Shown here: positions 26,713 through 36,348 of the stretch, in pieces | Position numbering within the stretch: position 1 is the first letter of the stretch | Layout of the letters: every line of letters starts with the position of its first letter | Source of the DNA: Luteibacter flocculans | GTDB lineage: Bacteria; Pseudomonadota; Gammaproteobacteria; Xanthomonadales; Rhodanobacteraceae | Direction of reading: 5' to 3' | Length of the DNA stretch: 64,000 bases | Assembly: GCF_023612255.1 (NCBI RefSeq) | Contig: NZ_CP063231.1 | Location: 1,222,001 to 1,286,000, forward strand | Made by a program: the position numbers and the translations under genes | Notes under the pieces: generated by a model | What the model was told of the DNA's origin: nothing | The model's input: the letters and a program-made list of their open reading frames with translations, nothing else | Database searches by the model: none

Positions 26713-27875
26713 GCTTGCTCACTCCTACGGATCTCATCGGGTGTTGCTTTATACCCGGAAGATGAAGTAGCCAACGCACCCGTATGCGCAAACGGGTTCG
26801 ACGATTGTCCCGTCGAGCCCACCTGTTGCCCTCTGCTCGGATCGCTGGATGGCGGCAGATAGGTCGGCGAACCCGGCGGACCATAGCCGCCACCGCGGCT
26901 ACCCGGCGGCTCAGGCTTGATATGTCCAAACGGCGAGTACGAGTTGAACTGGCCGAGCGTGCCCTGGAAGAAGGAGGCGGCCATGGGCGGGGCGCTGATG
27001 ATCATGGTGGTGAGCAGCAGGCCGAGACCACCCTGCTGAAGTGCCATGCTGTTGATACCGTCGGTGCTGCCCGCGCCACCCAATTCCGGCATGGATAGCA
27101 GGTACTTCACGGCAAAGGAGGCGGTGACGGCCGCCATCATCTTCATCGCGATGGTCACCATGACGCTCAGTACCGCCAGCGAAAACACCGTGCCGATGCC
27201 ATAGAGAAGCCACTTGCTGAATAGTTGCTTCGTGGGCTCGAACAGCAAACACATGATGAAGATCGGGCCGAAGCCCACGAAGAGGGCAAGGGCGATCTTA
27301 TTGAGCAAAAGCATGGAGCCGGCGATGACGCTCGGTCCCGCGATGCCTATACCGGTGAACCAGCGATCGCGGTCCTTCGCATCCTGAGCAGCCTGGTCGC
27401 CGCCCGTGTCGATGGCGTCGATGGTGCCCATCGCCACTTCCATGCCCGCGAGATTGTTGTCGATGTGCTGGAAGGGACTGCCGCTCTCTCCCGTGACGTA
27501 CTGAGCGATCGTCGTCGACATGCCGTCGCTCAACGTCCAGTACACGGAAGACGACGAATAAGCGGCCGTCGTGGCGATGAAGACCACGAGGGTTGCTTTC
27601 AGCGAATCGCCGACGAGAACCATCATCGGCTGTCGCGACTGCCCGGTGACGATGCGGAATCCCTGGAACATGATCCACACGGTCAGCACCGAGACGGCGA
27701 CGAAGCCGATGATCGTTGCCGAGCTCGACAGCAGCTTCCACTGCATGATGTCGATTTCAGTGCGCAGGAAGTCGTTGATCGTCTGAAAGAAGACGAAGTT
27801 CGTCGCCGTGTCGAGCGGCCCTGCAAGCATGGCAAGCGCCGAGTGACCAGCGAGCATACCGGTGATGTCAACCAT
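26709..27875 (-). CDS. virB6: T4SS inner membrane protein VirB6
   Basis: 388 residues with several hydrophobic segments (for example LLSSSATIIGFVAVSVLTVWIMFQGF, SVIAGSMLLLNKIALALFVGFGPIFIMCLLF and LLYGIGTVFSLAVLSVMVTIAMKMMAAV). This is the TrbL/VirB6 layout, including the conserved FVGFGPIFIMCLLFEPTKQLFSKWL region. The C-terminal 80 residues are Pro/Gly/Ser-rich (PGSRGGGYGPPGSPTYLPP). VirB6 forms the inner membrane base of the channel with VirB8. It lies 38 bp after virB5, and its stop overlaps the first DUF4189 gene. Confidence 0.9.
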   Translation of the reverse strand: MVDITGMLAGHSALAMLAGPLDTATNFVFFQTINDFLRTEIDIMQWKLLSSSATIIGFVAVSVLTVWIMFQGFRIVTGQSRQPMMVLVGDSLKATLVVFIATTAAYSSSSVYWTLSDGMSTTIAQYVTGESGSPFQHIDNNLAGMEVAMGTIDAIDTGGDQAAQDAKDRDRWFTGIGIAGPSVIAGSMLLLNKIALALFVGFGPIFIMCLLFEPTKQLFSKWLLYGIGTVFSLAVLSVMVTIAMKMMAAVTASFAVKYLLSMPELGGAGSTDGINSMALQQGGLGLLLTTMIISAPPMAASFFQGTLGQFNSYSPFGHIKPEPPGSRGGGYGPPGSPTYLPPSSDPSRGQQVGSTGQSSNPFAHTGALATSSSGYKATPDEIRRSEQA

Positions 27876-27913
27876 GACGCCGTGTTCCGTTCATGTGGAT
27901 GTGAAGAAGCGAA

Positions 27914-28792
27914 TCAGAAGCCATTGGAGTCACCGATGCTCAGGGTCTGCATGCCAGAGGGCTTGGCGCTTTGCACGCCATCCAGCGACGCCTTCAGCGC
28001 AGCGCCCGTAGCCAGGCCACTGATCGCGCTGCCGATGTTGACGTCTCCGATGCCGGGCAGGGAGATCGAACCCCAATCCGAAGGCTGCTTACCCGTGCTT
28101 GCCGCGTTTGCAGCGATGGTCTGCTTGGCGCGCAGGAAGCGCAGGTTGGCCTCGTAGGCGTAGTTCACGGTCTGCATCTGCTGCTGGTCGAGCGCGATCA
28201 GGTTGTAGAGCGCGGTGAGCTTGTTGGTGTTGTCTTCGAGCTTGCCGAACTGGTTGGCATCGCTTGCCTGGATGGCTGCCCGCTCCTTGAGCAGCTCGCG
28301 CAACATGGCGTCACGCGTTGCGGTGTTCTTGTACATCGTCAGCATGTACTGGTACTGAGCGTTCTCGATGTCGACGATCTGCTGGCACGTCGCCTGCTGC
28401 GGTTGAGCGACGGCCTTGCAGCGCGTGCCGTCGTCAAGCTTGGTCGTGTCCTCCGGCAGGGTCTGCGTGGGGTCCTTCACGCGAGCGCCCGGCTGCTTCT
28501 CGTCGTACGTTCCGATTTTCAGCTTCTCGTTGATGGCATTGATGTTGCCATTCACCGTGGAACCATCGCCCAGCGTCTTGCCGAGCACCGAGTTGATGTC
28601 CGTCGTCTGAGTGACGGTGTCGTTGGTGTGTGTCTCGATCTGCTTAAGCGTGGCGTTGGCGTTGGCGTCATTCACCGCCCACTGCGCATGGGCAGCGGGG
28701 GCGGCCAGCGACAGCGCCAAGGCGAAGGCGGCTGCGCCGAGCAGGCGGTGAAGGAGGGCGTTTTGCCGACGGAGGGTCGAGGGAAGGGTCAT
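27914..28792 (-). CDS. virB5: T4SS minor pilin VirB5
   Basis: About 292 residues from MTLPSTLRRQNALLHR, with a GGAG site 8 bp upstream. A TTG 21 bp earlier is in frame but less likely. The signal peptide (LLGAAAFALALSLAAPAAHAQ) is followed by a mature, strongly helical protein with the VirB5 pattern of a glutamine- and alanine-rich coil (QIVDIENAQYQYMLTMYKN, ALYNLIALDQQQMQTVNYAYEANLRFLRA). VirB5 is expected at the pilus tip. It is located between virB4 and virB6, as in X. citri, although sequence conservation in this family is low. Confidence 0.85.
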   Translation of the reverse strand: MTLPSTLRRQNALLHRLLGAAAFALALSLAAPAAHAQWAVNDANANATLKQIETHTNDTVTQTTDINSVLGKTLGDGSTVNGNINAINEKLKIGTYDEKQPGARVKDPTQTLPEDTTKLDDGTRCKAVAQPQQATCQQIVDIENAQYQYMLTMYKNTATRDAMLRELLKERAAIQASDANQFGKLEDNTNKLTALYNLIALDQQQMQTVNYAYEANLRFLRAKQTIAANAASTGKQPSDWGSISLPGIGDVNIGSAISGLATGAALKASLDGVQSAKPSGMQTLSIGDSNGF

Positions 28793-28825
28793 GGTTGGGT
28801 TCTCCAAGGTCAATGCGTGCCTGGG

Positions 28826-31294
28826 TCAGCGGGCCGCCGAGCGGGCAGGACGCGTCGAGGGGGAGGCGGGCGACGGCTTCTTGCCGCTGCCCTTTCGGTG
28901 TTCGTAGAAGGAGGGAAGCCACTGGTCCGGCGTGAGTTCGTCTGCCGGAACGCCCAGGTCCTCCGCTTGTCGCGCAAGGACCTCGTGCATGATCTCGATG
29001 TTGTCCGTGGACGCGGAGATCACCGCCAATGCGTCATCCATGCCACGCAGATTCAACTGGCACACTGCAGAGGCGTGCCCCTGTTTGACCAGGAAGCGGC
29101 GAGAGCGCTCGTCGAGACTCACCACCACCTGGTACTCCGCGTCGGTCAGCTTGAGGCCGTTGACGTAGTCCTCGCGGCTGGCGTTCGGATTGGGTAGCAG
29201 GATCATCGTGGCGGTCTGCTCGATGAGTGCCGCGGAGATGTCGCTGGCCAGCGCATCCTCGGGGCTTTGCGTGGCAAAGATGCCCATGCCGTTCTGCTTA
29301 CGAATGGTCTTCTGCTTGTTCTTGGCAAATTCCTTGAGACCGCCCTTGCCGTCCAGGATCTTCCAGAACTCGTCCATGACGTAGATGAGGCGGCGGCCAT
29401 CGATCAGGGCTTCGAGGCGGTGCAGCAGATAGTTGATGACCGGCGCGCGGACTTCAGGGTTGTCGATGATCTCGGTGTAATCGAAGCCGATGATATTGGC
29501 GCGGGAGAGGTCGACCGTATCCTTCGGATTGTCGAAGACCCAGCCAAGCGAGTTGCCCGCAGTCCACTTGCGCATGCGAATGAAGAGGCCGTCGTCGCCG
29601 AGATTCGGCAAGCTCTTCTGGAAGTTCGTCATGTTCCGAAGATGCATGGGGGTGTCGAGGATCGCCTCGACGGCCCGGTAGATGTCTTCTTCCTCACGGG
29701 AGCTGTAGACGCTCTTGCCGGCCAGCACCTTGATGAGATCAGCCAGGAACTGGACGTTCTCCTCCGTGCGCTCGCACTGGAACGGATTGAAGCCGGTGGG
29801 CTTGCCGTTTTCCAGGGCGAGATAGTTGCCACCGCAGGCGCGAACGAAGATCTCGGCGCCGCGATCCTTGTCGAAGAAGAAGATCGTGGGCGCCGGGTCG
29901 AGCTTCTGCACCTGGCTCAACAGGAAGTTGATGAGTGCCGTCTTACCGGTACCGGATTTGCCGATGACCATGGTATTGGCGATGGCCTTTTCACCGAACG
30001 AGTTCTCGGCCGGATGCGTGGCGTGGAAGTTGAAGTAGTACGGCTGGCCGTTGGTCGTCTGCAGTGTCGTGACGCAGTCGCCCCAGGGGTTGTTCTGCTT
30101 CTTGCCCGTGGCGAAGTTGTGCAGTGGCGACAGGCCGAGGAAGTTGAGCGAGCTGACATTTGCCAGACGAGTGCGGTATTTCCAGTTGCCTGGGAACTGC
30201 GCATAGAAGGCCGAAGTCACCGCCAGGTCTTCCTTCACCGACACGAACCCTGCATTGGACAGCTCGGCACGCGTGGCGGCGATCTGCTGCGACAGAGCTT
30301 CCTGTGCGGTCGAGTAAACGGCCATGGTGAAATGGTACTCGCCAAGCACGAAGTTGCCCGACGCGAGCTGGTCCATCGCCTGGTCCATTTCGATGATCTG
30401 GCTGACGGCCTTGTCGCCGGAGGAGATCATCATGCCCTTGGTGCGCTCCAGGGCCTTGAGCGCATCCTGGCGGCCCATGGGGCTGAAGGAGTGGGTGATG
30501 ACGTATTCGAAATCGAGGTACTTGAGCCCGTTGAGGATGCCCGGATAGGTCCCCTCGACGTACTCCTTGATATTCAGGATGGCGCCGAAATGGTTGACGC
30601 CGTTAGGGGTCGTCAGCACGAAGTCGCCCGTCTTCGACGAAAACCGTTGCCGGCTGACCGGCAGGTAGTCCTTCACTGGGGCGGAAAGCACCGGCACTGG
30701 CTCATCGAGGCGATTCAGGATGTACCCGTAAAGTTCGAGCACTTCGGAGAAAACGACCCCGTTGGGTGCTTCATACATGCCCATGCGCGTGGGCGCATAG
30801 TCCTTGAGTACGGCCTCCACGTTGCCGGCCAGTTCCAGGATCGTGGCGATCGCTTGCGCTTGCTCGGCCTGAAGCCGTTCGACGTTCGACGATTTCTCGA
30901 CGAAACGTTTTCCCGAGACGACAGGGCGATAGATCATCGTCAGGTAAAGCTCGTTCTGCATGAGCTTCTGACTCGAAAGCGAGTCGTAATAACCGTCCGA
31001 GAGCGCCTGATTGAAGCTATGTTCGAACTTGCTCTTGTCCTTGATGCTGCGGCGGCGACGGATATCGTGCACCCAGAACGCCACGTTTACGAAGTCGGGC
31101 GCTCGCAGCGTCTGCAGCATGCGATTGAACGTGTTATGGCGGTGCTCGATTTCCCACTCCTCCCTGCCTACGAACGGCAGGCCACCGAGGCGCCACACCA
31201 GCAGGAAATCGCCCCCCGTCGTCTTGAGGACGGTCGGCGAGACGTGGGTCGAGAATGGAATGAATTCGCCGATCGCTGCATCAGGAATGAACAT
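28826..31294 (-). CDS. virB4: T4SS ATPase VirB4
   Basis: 822 residues from MFIPDAAIGEFIPFSTHVS. Upstream in-frame codons exist back to 31411, but they overlap virB3 and look non-coding. The C-terminal ATPase has Walker A MVIGKSGTGKTALINFL at about residues 445-452 and Walker B RLIYVMDEFWKIL. The QNGMGIFATQSPEDALAS segment is typical of VirB4/TrwK. VirB4 powers pilus biogenesis and substrate transfer at the inner membrane. The last 25 residues are Ser/Pro/Lys-rich. It is followed by virB5 after 33 bp. Confidence 0.95.
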   Translation of the reverse strand: MFIPDAAIGEFIPFSTHVSPTVLKTTGGDFLLVWRLGGLPFVGREEWEIEHRHNTFNRMLQTLRAPDFVNVAFWVHDIRRRRSIKDKSKFEHSFNQALSDGYYDSLSSQKLMQNELYLTMIYRPVVSGKRFVEKSSNVERLQAEQAQAIATILELAGNVEAVLKDYAPTRMGMYEAPNGVVFSEVLELYGYILNRLDEPVPVLSAPVKDYLPVSRQRFSSKTGDFVLTTPNGVNHFGAILNIKEYVEGTYPGILNGLKYLDFEYVITHSFSPMGRQDALKALERTKGMMISSGDKAVSQIIEMDQAMDQLASGNFVLGEYHFTMAVYSTAQEALSQQIAATRAELSNAGFVSVKEDLAVTSAFYAQFPGNWKYRTRLANVSSLNFLGLSPLHNFATGKKQNNPWGDCVTTLQTTNGQPYYFNFHATHPAENSFGEKAIANTMVIGKSGTGKTALINFLLSQVQKLDPAPTIFFFDKDRGAEIFVRACGGNYLALENGKPTGFNPFQCERTEENVQFLADLIKVLAGKSVYSSREEEDIYRAVEAILDTPMHLRNMTNFQKSLPNLGDDGLFIRMRKWTAGNSLGWVFDNPKDTVDLSRANIIGFDYTEIIDNPEVRAPVINYLLHRLEALIDGRRLIYVMDEFWKILDGKGGLKEFAKNKQKTIRKQNGMGIFATQSPEDALASDISAALIEQTATMILLPNPNASREDYVNGLKLTDAEYQVVVSLDERSRRFLVKQGHASAVCQLNLRGMDDALAVISASTDNIEIMHEVLARQAEDLGVPADELTPDQWLPSFYEHRKGSGKKPSPASPSTRPARSAAR

Positions 31295-31359
31295 GGCTCT
31301 GCCTACCGTCAAACGCACTGGAAAGGCCCTGGCAGAAATCTGCCAGGGCGGGAGTCGCC

Positions 31360-31668
31360 TTATCGCTTCGCCTTGCCTGGCTCGCGATAAGTGTTGGGCG
31401 TGAAGACCCACATGCCGTCGTGCTCGGCCAGATTCTTCACTCGGGTCCTGAACTGAAGCCGCAAGCCAAGCAGGCGGAAGATCAGCTCATCGCGGCGTGC
31501 CATCTGGCGCATCACGAAGATCGAGCAAGGAATCCAGAGGAGCCACCACATGTTGAAGTACATCGCCATCAGCAAACCGCTGCCCGCCCCAAGAAAGAAG
31601 GGCACATAGGGCACGCCCATGAACATGGGTGGGCGCGTGCAGCCGCGGAAGAGCGCGTTCTTATGCAT
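31360..31668 (-). CDS. virB3: T4SS membrane protein VirB3
   Basis: 102 residues from MHKNALFRGCTRPPMFMGVP. This N-terminus, with TRPPMF.GVP followed by a double hydrophobic stretch (FFLGAGSGLLMAMYFNMWWLLWIPCSIFVM), is characteristic of VirB3. The start overlaps the end of virB2 by 8 bp, which supports it over longer in-frame openings. VirB3 works with VirB4 and VirB6 in the inner membrane. Confidence 0.9.
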   Translation of the reverse strand: MHKNALFRGCTRPPMFMGVPYVPFFLGAGSGLLMAMYFNMWWLLWIPCSIFVMRQMARRDELIFRLLGLRLQFRTRVKNLAEHDGMWVFTPNTYREPGKAKR

Positions 31669-32086
31669 GGAAGTGAAGCAGGTGCATAGCCATCTGCACC
31701 GAGTCCATGAGGAACGTAGCGGCGCCACCGCTGCTCGACACGCAGGCGGTCGAGTCACCGCTGCCGCCCACAACCATCTTCGCTACCTGCGCGGCTGCAC
31801 CGATCAGCACGCCGCCTACGAGAGCCGGCGCCACGTCGGCGATACGCTTGTGGGCGAACGCGATCTGGTAGCCGGAGAAGATCACTGCGATGGTAACGAC
31901 AACGATCGAAGCGGCGTTCAGCAGGGAGTTGATGTTCTGGAAGAATCCACAAACCTTCTTCGAGGTCTCGGCCACGTCCTGGGCAAGGCCGATCGACGGC
32001 AGGAGCAGGACGGCGGCGATCATCAGGAAGACGGCCATCTTGTTGAGCGACGTGCGGTCAGCCGGGGTGCTGGGAAGTTTGGACAT
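31661..32086 (-). CDS. virB2: T4SS major pilin VirB2
   Basis: 141 residues with an AAGGAA site. A long hydrophobic signal (MAVFLMIAAVLLLPSIGLAQ) is followed by two hydrophobic helices (INSLLNAASIVVVTIAVIFSGYQIAFAHKR and VAPALVGGVLIGAAAQVAKMVVG), the VirB2/TrbC arrangement. After the second helix there is a short Ser/Gly stretch with one Cys and a C-terminal tail (FLMDSVQMAMHLLHFHA), longer than in classic conjugative pilins. Mature size cannot be fixed by eye. Confidence 0.9.
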   Translation of the reverse strand: MSKLPSTPADRTSLNKMAVFLMIAAVLLLPSIGLAQDVAETSKKVCGFFQNINSLLNAASIVVVTIAVIFSGYQIAFAHKRIADVAPALVGGVLIGAAAQVAKMVVGGSGDSTACVSSSGGAATFLMDSVQMAMHLLHFHA

Positions 32087-32206
32087 CTCGTAGTTCCTTC
32101 GTGTTACTGGGCTGGGTACGGTTGCGCGAGCACAACCGGGTTGATGACGGCTACGGCTTCCGTAGCCGGTTTCGCAATGACCTGCTTCGTGCAGGGCGAG
32201 AGCAGG

Positions 32207-33244
32207 TCAGAAAACAAAGGCGCCATCGCCTCCTCCCTGGCGCAGATCCGCCGGATCGCCGGCGGGTGTCGAGGGTGGCGTCGGGGCAGCGGCGGCGGCT
32301 GGCGCAGGGTCGTTCGGGCCTTGGACCTGCGGCACGAAAACGCCGTTGTCGTTGGCCGGCCCCGTGCCTGTCGCATTGGCCGATATGCCGATCTGCGACA
32401 TCACGGCGGCGGTTGCCGGATCCGTCGGGATCCTGCCCGATGTCACCGACGGGCCTGTGCCAGGCACCGCACCGGGAAGAGGGAGTGCCGCGTTGCCTTG
32501 CAGTATCGGCGCGATCTGATTCTGTGCCGCTTGGGCTGCCTGTAGCGCCTGGGCGATCGATGCGGCGTCCGGCTCCATTCCGGTCATGTTGGTACTGGGA
32601 GTAGGCGTCTGCGCTCGGCTTGGTGGCGGGAGCCCTGCGGCCCGAGCAACGGCGGGAGCAACGGCGGCCGCGACGGCGGCATCGGCGACGCTGCGCATGG
32701 CCACGCGGTAGGCGGACCCGTCCACAGGAACCACCGGCGTTCCTTTGTTCGCGGCGTTCGTGGAGGTGCTCACCAGCGGGATCGCCAAGGCATTCGCAGC
32801 GAGCGCGCTCTGGCGTGCCATCGAATCGAATATTTTCTGGACGTAACCGTCCTGGTAGCCCGTCGTGAAGTTGCCGGAGTAGTAACAGCTGAACGCCTTG
32901 CCCCAGTCGCCGCCAGCACTGGTGTAGCACTGGGCGAGGATCTGCGATCCGGCGACGAGATTCGGGCAGACCTCGAACGCCTTCTCGTAGGTATCGAGGC
33001 CGTACTTGCCGAGGTTGGCGCGGTTTACCTGCGCCACACCCAACGAATAGTTGTAGCCGTTGGCTTCGAGCATGCGCACGGTCGCCACCGCTTCGCCAAG
33101 GTTTGCGGGCTGGCGCACGAGCTGGCCGCCGACGACGCCGATCGCAAACGGGTTGCGAGACGATTCGACGTTGACGACGTGCTGCATCACCTCAGCCGGT
33201 ACGGCAAGGTTGGGGCAAGCCATCATTTCCATTCCTGGTACCAC
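32207..33244 (-). CDS. virB1: T4SS lytic transglycosylase VirB1 with long disordered tail
   Basis: 345 residues. The start is likely GTG at 33244, with AGGAG 8 bp upstream; an ATG at 33232 is possible but poorly spaced. Residues 1 to about 155 are a lytic transglycosylase with catalytic Glu27 in VVNVESSRNPFAIGVV and the motif YNYSLGVAQVNRANLG. Residues about 160-345 are rich in Ala, Pro and Thr and appear disordered. There is no obvious signal peptide, as is common for VirB1 homologues. It opens the cell wall for T4SS assembly. It sits between virB11 and virB2, the X-T4SS order. Confidence 0.9.
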   Translation of the reverse strand: MVPGMEMMACPNLAVPAEVMQHVVNVESSRNPFAIGVVGGQLVRQPANLGEAVATVRMLEANGYNYSLGVAQVNRANLGKYGLDTYEKAFEVCPNLVAGSQILAQCYTSAGGDWGKAFSCYYSGNFTTGYQDGYVQKIFDSMARQSALAANALAIPLVSTSTNAANKGTPVVPVDGSAYRVAMRSVADAAVAAAVAPAVARAAGLPPPSRAQTPTPSTNMTGMEPDAASIAQALQAAQAAQNQIAPILQGNAALPLPGAVPGTGPSVTSGRIPTDPATAAVMSQIGISANATGTGPANDNGVFVPQVQGPNDPAPAAAAAPTPPSTPAGDPADLRQGGGDGAFVF

Positions 33245-33283
33245 CGTTACAACTCCTGTCTAATGACCGATGTGTTTCGTGTG

Positions 33284-34324
33284 TTACCCCCCGTCCGGGG
33301 CCAGGCCCCGAGCGGGGTTGAAGTCGATGCCGGTAATGTGGCGGCGCCCGGCATGCGCCTTGATGTGGACAATGATGTCGATGGTGAGCATCAATAGTCG
33401 CTTGATCGTCGAGAACTCGAGTCCTGCACCTTCGTTGGATGCCTTCACCATCAGGCCCAACTGGTCCCACGTCTGCTCTACGCTGCCGGCGTGGCAACTG
33501 GTGATGGAGCCGGGGTGACCGGACGCGCAGTTTCGAATGAAGTAGAAGGACTCGTCGCCGCGAAGCTCGGCCAGGATGATCCTGTCGGGCTTCATGCGCA
33601 GACACGCCTCCATGCAACTCTTTGCGGTGACGTTGGCTGCGCTCTGACCGCCCTTCGAATACAGCAGATGGACGACGTTAGGCTGGTCGATGAACAGCTC
33701 TCGCGCATCCTCGATGGTCACCAGCCGTTCGTCTTCCGGAATGTGCCCTACGAGCGACTTCATGAAGGTGGTCTTGCCGCTGCCGGTGGCGCCCGCCACC
33801 ACGATGTTCTTCTTGTTCAACACCGCGTGACGGAAGAAGTCCGCGTAGCGCCGCTCGGCGCGTAGTTCGAGCAGTTCGCGATCCGCTTCACTGATGGTGT
33901 TGGCGCCTTCGAGGACCTGATCGAAGAAACCGTCTTCCTGGTATTGCGCCAGCGTCTTGCTCTGGCGCGAGGGGAGGCGGATGGTGATCGATACACGGCC
34001 CGCCTCGCATGCGGGCGGGATAACGAACTGCGCACGCTGCCCGGTGGGGAAGGTCAACGAAACGACCGGATCCACGTCGGTGATGCGCTGCCCCGTATTG
34101 CTCTCGTTGACCACGGCGGTGCAGAACTGCCGAGCCCGCTCGTAGGTGAGCGACGGAACGTCCACCCGCTCCCATTTGCCGCGGCGCTCCAGATAGAGCT
34201 CGCCGGGCTTGTTGATGCAAATCTCGGTGACGTCGGACGACGACAGGTAATCCCGGATACCCAGTACCTCGTACTGGTAATCCAGAAAGTCGTTACCGAC
34301 GGCGGCGAGAGCGGGTTCGTTCAT
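33284..34324 (-). CDS. virB11: T4SS hexameric ATPase VirB11
   Basis: 346 residues of the secretion ATPase superfamily. Walker A GATGSGKTTFMKSL is at about 178-190; then come the Asp box TIEDARELF, Walker B region RPDRIILAELRGDESFYF and the His box SCHAGS. VirB11 is cytoplasmic and switches the system between pilus assembly and substrate translocation. The gene starts 3 bp after the virB10 stop. Length and motif spacing are normal. Confidence 0.95.
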   Translation of the reverse strand: MNEPALAAVGNDFLDYQYEVLGIRDYLSSSDVTEICINKPGELYLERRGKWERVDVPSLTYERARQFCTAVVNESNTGQRITDVDPVVSLTFPTGQRAQFVIPPACEAGRVSITIRLPSRQSKTLAQYQEDGFFDQVLEGANTISEADRELLELRAERRYADFFRHAVLNKKNIVVAGATGSGKTTFMKSLVGHIPEDERLVTIEDARELFIDQPNVVHLLYSKGGQSAANVTAKSCMEACLRMKPDRIILAELRGDESFYFIRNCASGHPGSITSCHAGSVEQTWDQLGLMVKASNEGAGLEFSTIKRLLMLTIDIIVHIKAHAGRRHITGIDFNPARGLAPDGG

Positions 34325-34327
34325 CGA

Positions 34328-35584
34328 TCAGTACCGTGCTACCACGCCGCTGAAGTCCACGTCCTTGGCGACGTAGATGGCCAGCACCGTGCCCTGGTTG
34401 ATCGTGACCGTGGCAGGACGATTGGCGGCGCGCTGCACAGCCTGGTTCGCGAGCTGCTGAACGGTCGCCGCGGTGTTGCTCTCGAACGGGCTCTGCGTCA
34501 CCACGCCGTTGCTGATCGTGGTCTGGCGCGGGCCATGCTCTGCCGCCTCGTACTTGAAGGCGTCACTGAGCATCGAGATCAGCAGAGCAGCACCGATACG
34601 GCTACCCCAGTGGGCGTTGTAATAGCCGGGATGGCCGGCGCCGCCGAGCGTATCGATACCCGGGCTGGCCATGTTTACGTCGATACCGGTAGGCGTGACG
34701 ATGCGATCCCAGATGACAGCCACACGGGGTCCATTGGGCTCCATCTCGTACTTCCCGAGGACCTTCGAGCCCTTGGGAAGCAACAGCCGCTTGCCGGTGA
34801 ACGAGTACACCGGTTCGGTGACGATGCAGGACGTGAAGCCGGGGATGTCGGTGATGATCCGTGTCTCAAGCACGCAACGAATGAACGTGCCGCGCAGCAT
34901 GAGCGTGTCGGGGTGGGTGAGTGGCGAGGCATTTGAAACGTCCGGCAGCGGCTTGGCGCCGTAGGCCGAATTCACGGGGACACCGCCCTGGGGCGAGGGA
35001 CCGAGCATGCCCGGCATCATGCCGAACGCACCACCGGGACCACCCTGGCCGCCCATACCCATAGGCTCGCCGGCTGCGGCAGCCGCCTGCGCCGCCTGGG
35101 CGTCCATCATGCGACGTTCCAGAAGCGTCGGACCGGTGCGCACCGGCGCAGCGGTCGTCGTCCGCTGCGGTAGCGTCGACGGCAGCGGTGGCGGCGGTGC
35201 CAGCGCGATCGGTTCGGGCAGCTTGGGAGCCGCTTCCGGTACGGGCGCGACCTTTGGCGCCTCGGGAATGGTCACTGTTTCCTCGGCCTTTGGCTTCTTC
35301 GGCGGCGGCGCGGAGTTGCCGGAGCTGAGGAAGAACCAGGCCGCAAACAACAGGAGCGCCACGATGCCGGCCAGGAAGGCCAGCGCGCGACGATTCATCC
35401 GACGGACGTCGGCGGCGGCAAGCTGTGGCGCACCAGCATCGAGGTCGGGTGGCGGCGCCTGGCGGCGCTGATTGGCGTACGGATTTCCCGCGAGAGGATC
35501 GGCATGCTCGCTGCCCGCTTCCGTGTGCGGCACGCCGTTGTCGCGGTTCTCGTCGTCCGGATGATAGGGATTATTCGGGCTCAC
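34328..35584 (-). CDS. virB10: T4SS core complex protein VirB10
   Basis: 418 residues starting with GTG, whose first bases overlap the virB9 stop (GTGA). A cytoplasmic N-terminal region is followed by one transmembrane helix (about residues 68-88, ALAFLAGIVALLLFAAWFFL), a long Pro-rich periplasmic linker, and the VirB10/TrbI beta-barrel domain (LMLRGTFIRCVLETRIITDIPGFTSCIVTEPVYS). The linker also contains Gly/Met-rich repeats (MGMGGQGGPGGAFGMMPGMLGP). VirB10 spans both membranes with VirB7 and VirB9. It is slightly longer than X. citri VirB10. Confidence 0.95.
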   Translation of the reverse strand: MSPNNPYHPDDENRDNGVPHTEAGSEHADPLAGNPYANQRRQAPPPDLDAGAPQLAAADVRRMNRRALAFLAGIVALLLFAAWFFLSSGNSAPPPKKPKAEETVTIPEAPKVAPVPEAAPKLPEPIALAPPPPLPSTLPQRTTTAAPVRTGPTLLERRMMDAQAAQAAAAAGEPMGMGGQGGPGGAFGMMPGMLGPSPQGGVPVNSAYGAKPLPDVSNASPLTHPDTLMLRGTFIRCVLETRIITDIPGFTSCIVTEPVYSFTGKRLLLPKGSKVLGKYEMEPNGPRVAVIWDRIVTPTGIDVNMASPGIDTLGGAGHPGYYNAHWGSRIGAALLISMLSDAFKYEAAEHGPRQTTISNGVVTQSPFESNTAATVQQLANQAVQRAANRPATVTINQGTVLAIYVAKDVDFSGVVARY

Positions 35585-36348
35585 TTCTTCGTGTTCCTTC
35601 GCAGACCAACGACGTTGTTGTCGTGCCGGATGACCAGGTAGTTATAGGTGCCGTGGACCACGATGGTGTTGCCCTCCACCGTGGTGTTCACCACCGAATC
35701 CTCGCCATGTTCCTTTTCGCGCATGTAAACGGTCGGGAAGTTTCCGGTGGGAAACTGCTTAAGGTCAGGCATCTTGATGTACGTGAAACGGCCGTCGTCG
35801 TAGACGTTGACCGGCACGAGCCACGGCGCCGTCTTGCGCTTCACGGCATAGTCGTAGTCGAAGTTGTAGTCACGCCCCTTGACCAGCGAGGTGTCGAGTT
35901 CCGGCGTTTCCGCGACCTTCTTGGTTTCCGCAAGGAAACTCGTGTCGGACGGGTAGGTGAACGTGATCTTGTACTGGACGCCGGCACGACGAGCCTGGTC
36001 GAGCGTCTTCCAGTCGGTCGCCACGACCTTCAGCTCGAAGATGTACGAATGCGTGGCGGTACGAATCATCATGTTCGTATCGACGTCGACGTTCTTCGGC
36101 TTTACATAGAACACGTTGTCGCGGCGGGTCAGTTCCCAGCCGCTGCTGAAACCGGTGCTGTAGTCGAGGATCTTTTCATTCGGGCTCAGCTCGATCTGGG
36201 TGGTGATACCCAGTCCCGTGCGCACGGTATAGATCTTGTCGGGTTCGTACTGGTATGGGGTGACGACCTGTGCATGCACGACGCTGGTCGCGCAGGTGGT
36301 GAGCAGCAAGGCTGTCAAGCTCAGTCGGAGCATATTCTGACGCATCAT
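35581..36348 (-). CDS. virB9: T4SS core complex protein VirB9
   Basis: 255 residues with a signal peptide (LRLSLTALLLTTCATSVVHAQ). The mature protein has the VirB9/CagX pattern: YQYEPDKIYTVRTGLGITTQIELSPNEKI near the N-terminus, the NYDYAVKR-like region, and the C-terminal domain DGRFTYIKMPDLKQFPTGNFPTVY. It pairs with VirB7 in the outer layer of the core complex. Its ATG overlaps the virB8 stop by 4 bp. Confidence 0.95.
   Translation of the reverse strand: MMRQNMLRLSLTALLLTTCATSVVHAQVVTPYQYEPDKIYTVRTGLGITTQIELSPNEKILDYSTGFSSGWELTRRDNVFYVKPKNVDVDTNMMIRTATHSYIFELKVVATDWKTLDQARRAGVQYKITFTYPSDTSFLAETKKVAETPELDTSLVKGRDYNFDYDYAVKRKTAPWLVPVNVYDDGRFTYIKMPDLKQFPTGNFPTVYMREKEHGEDSVVNTTVEGNTIVVHGTYNYLVIRHDNNVVGLRRNTKK

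Noticed and set aside
29267-31390. Long plus-strand open frame over virB4
   Set aside because: virB4 on the other strand has intact ATPase motifs; the opposite frame is His/Val-rich with no motif.
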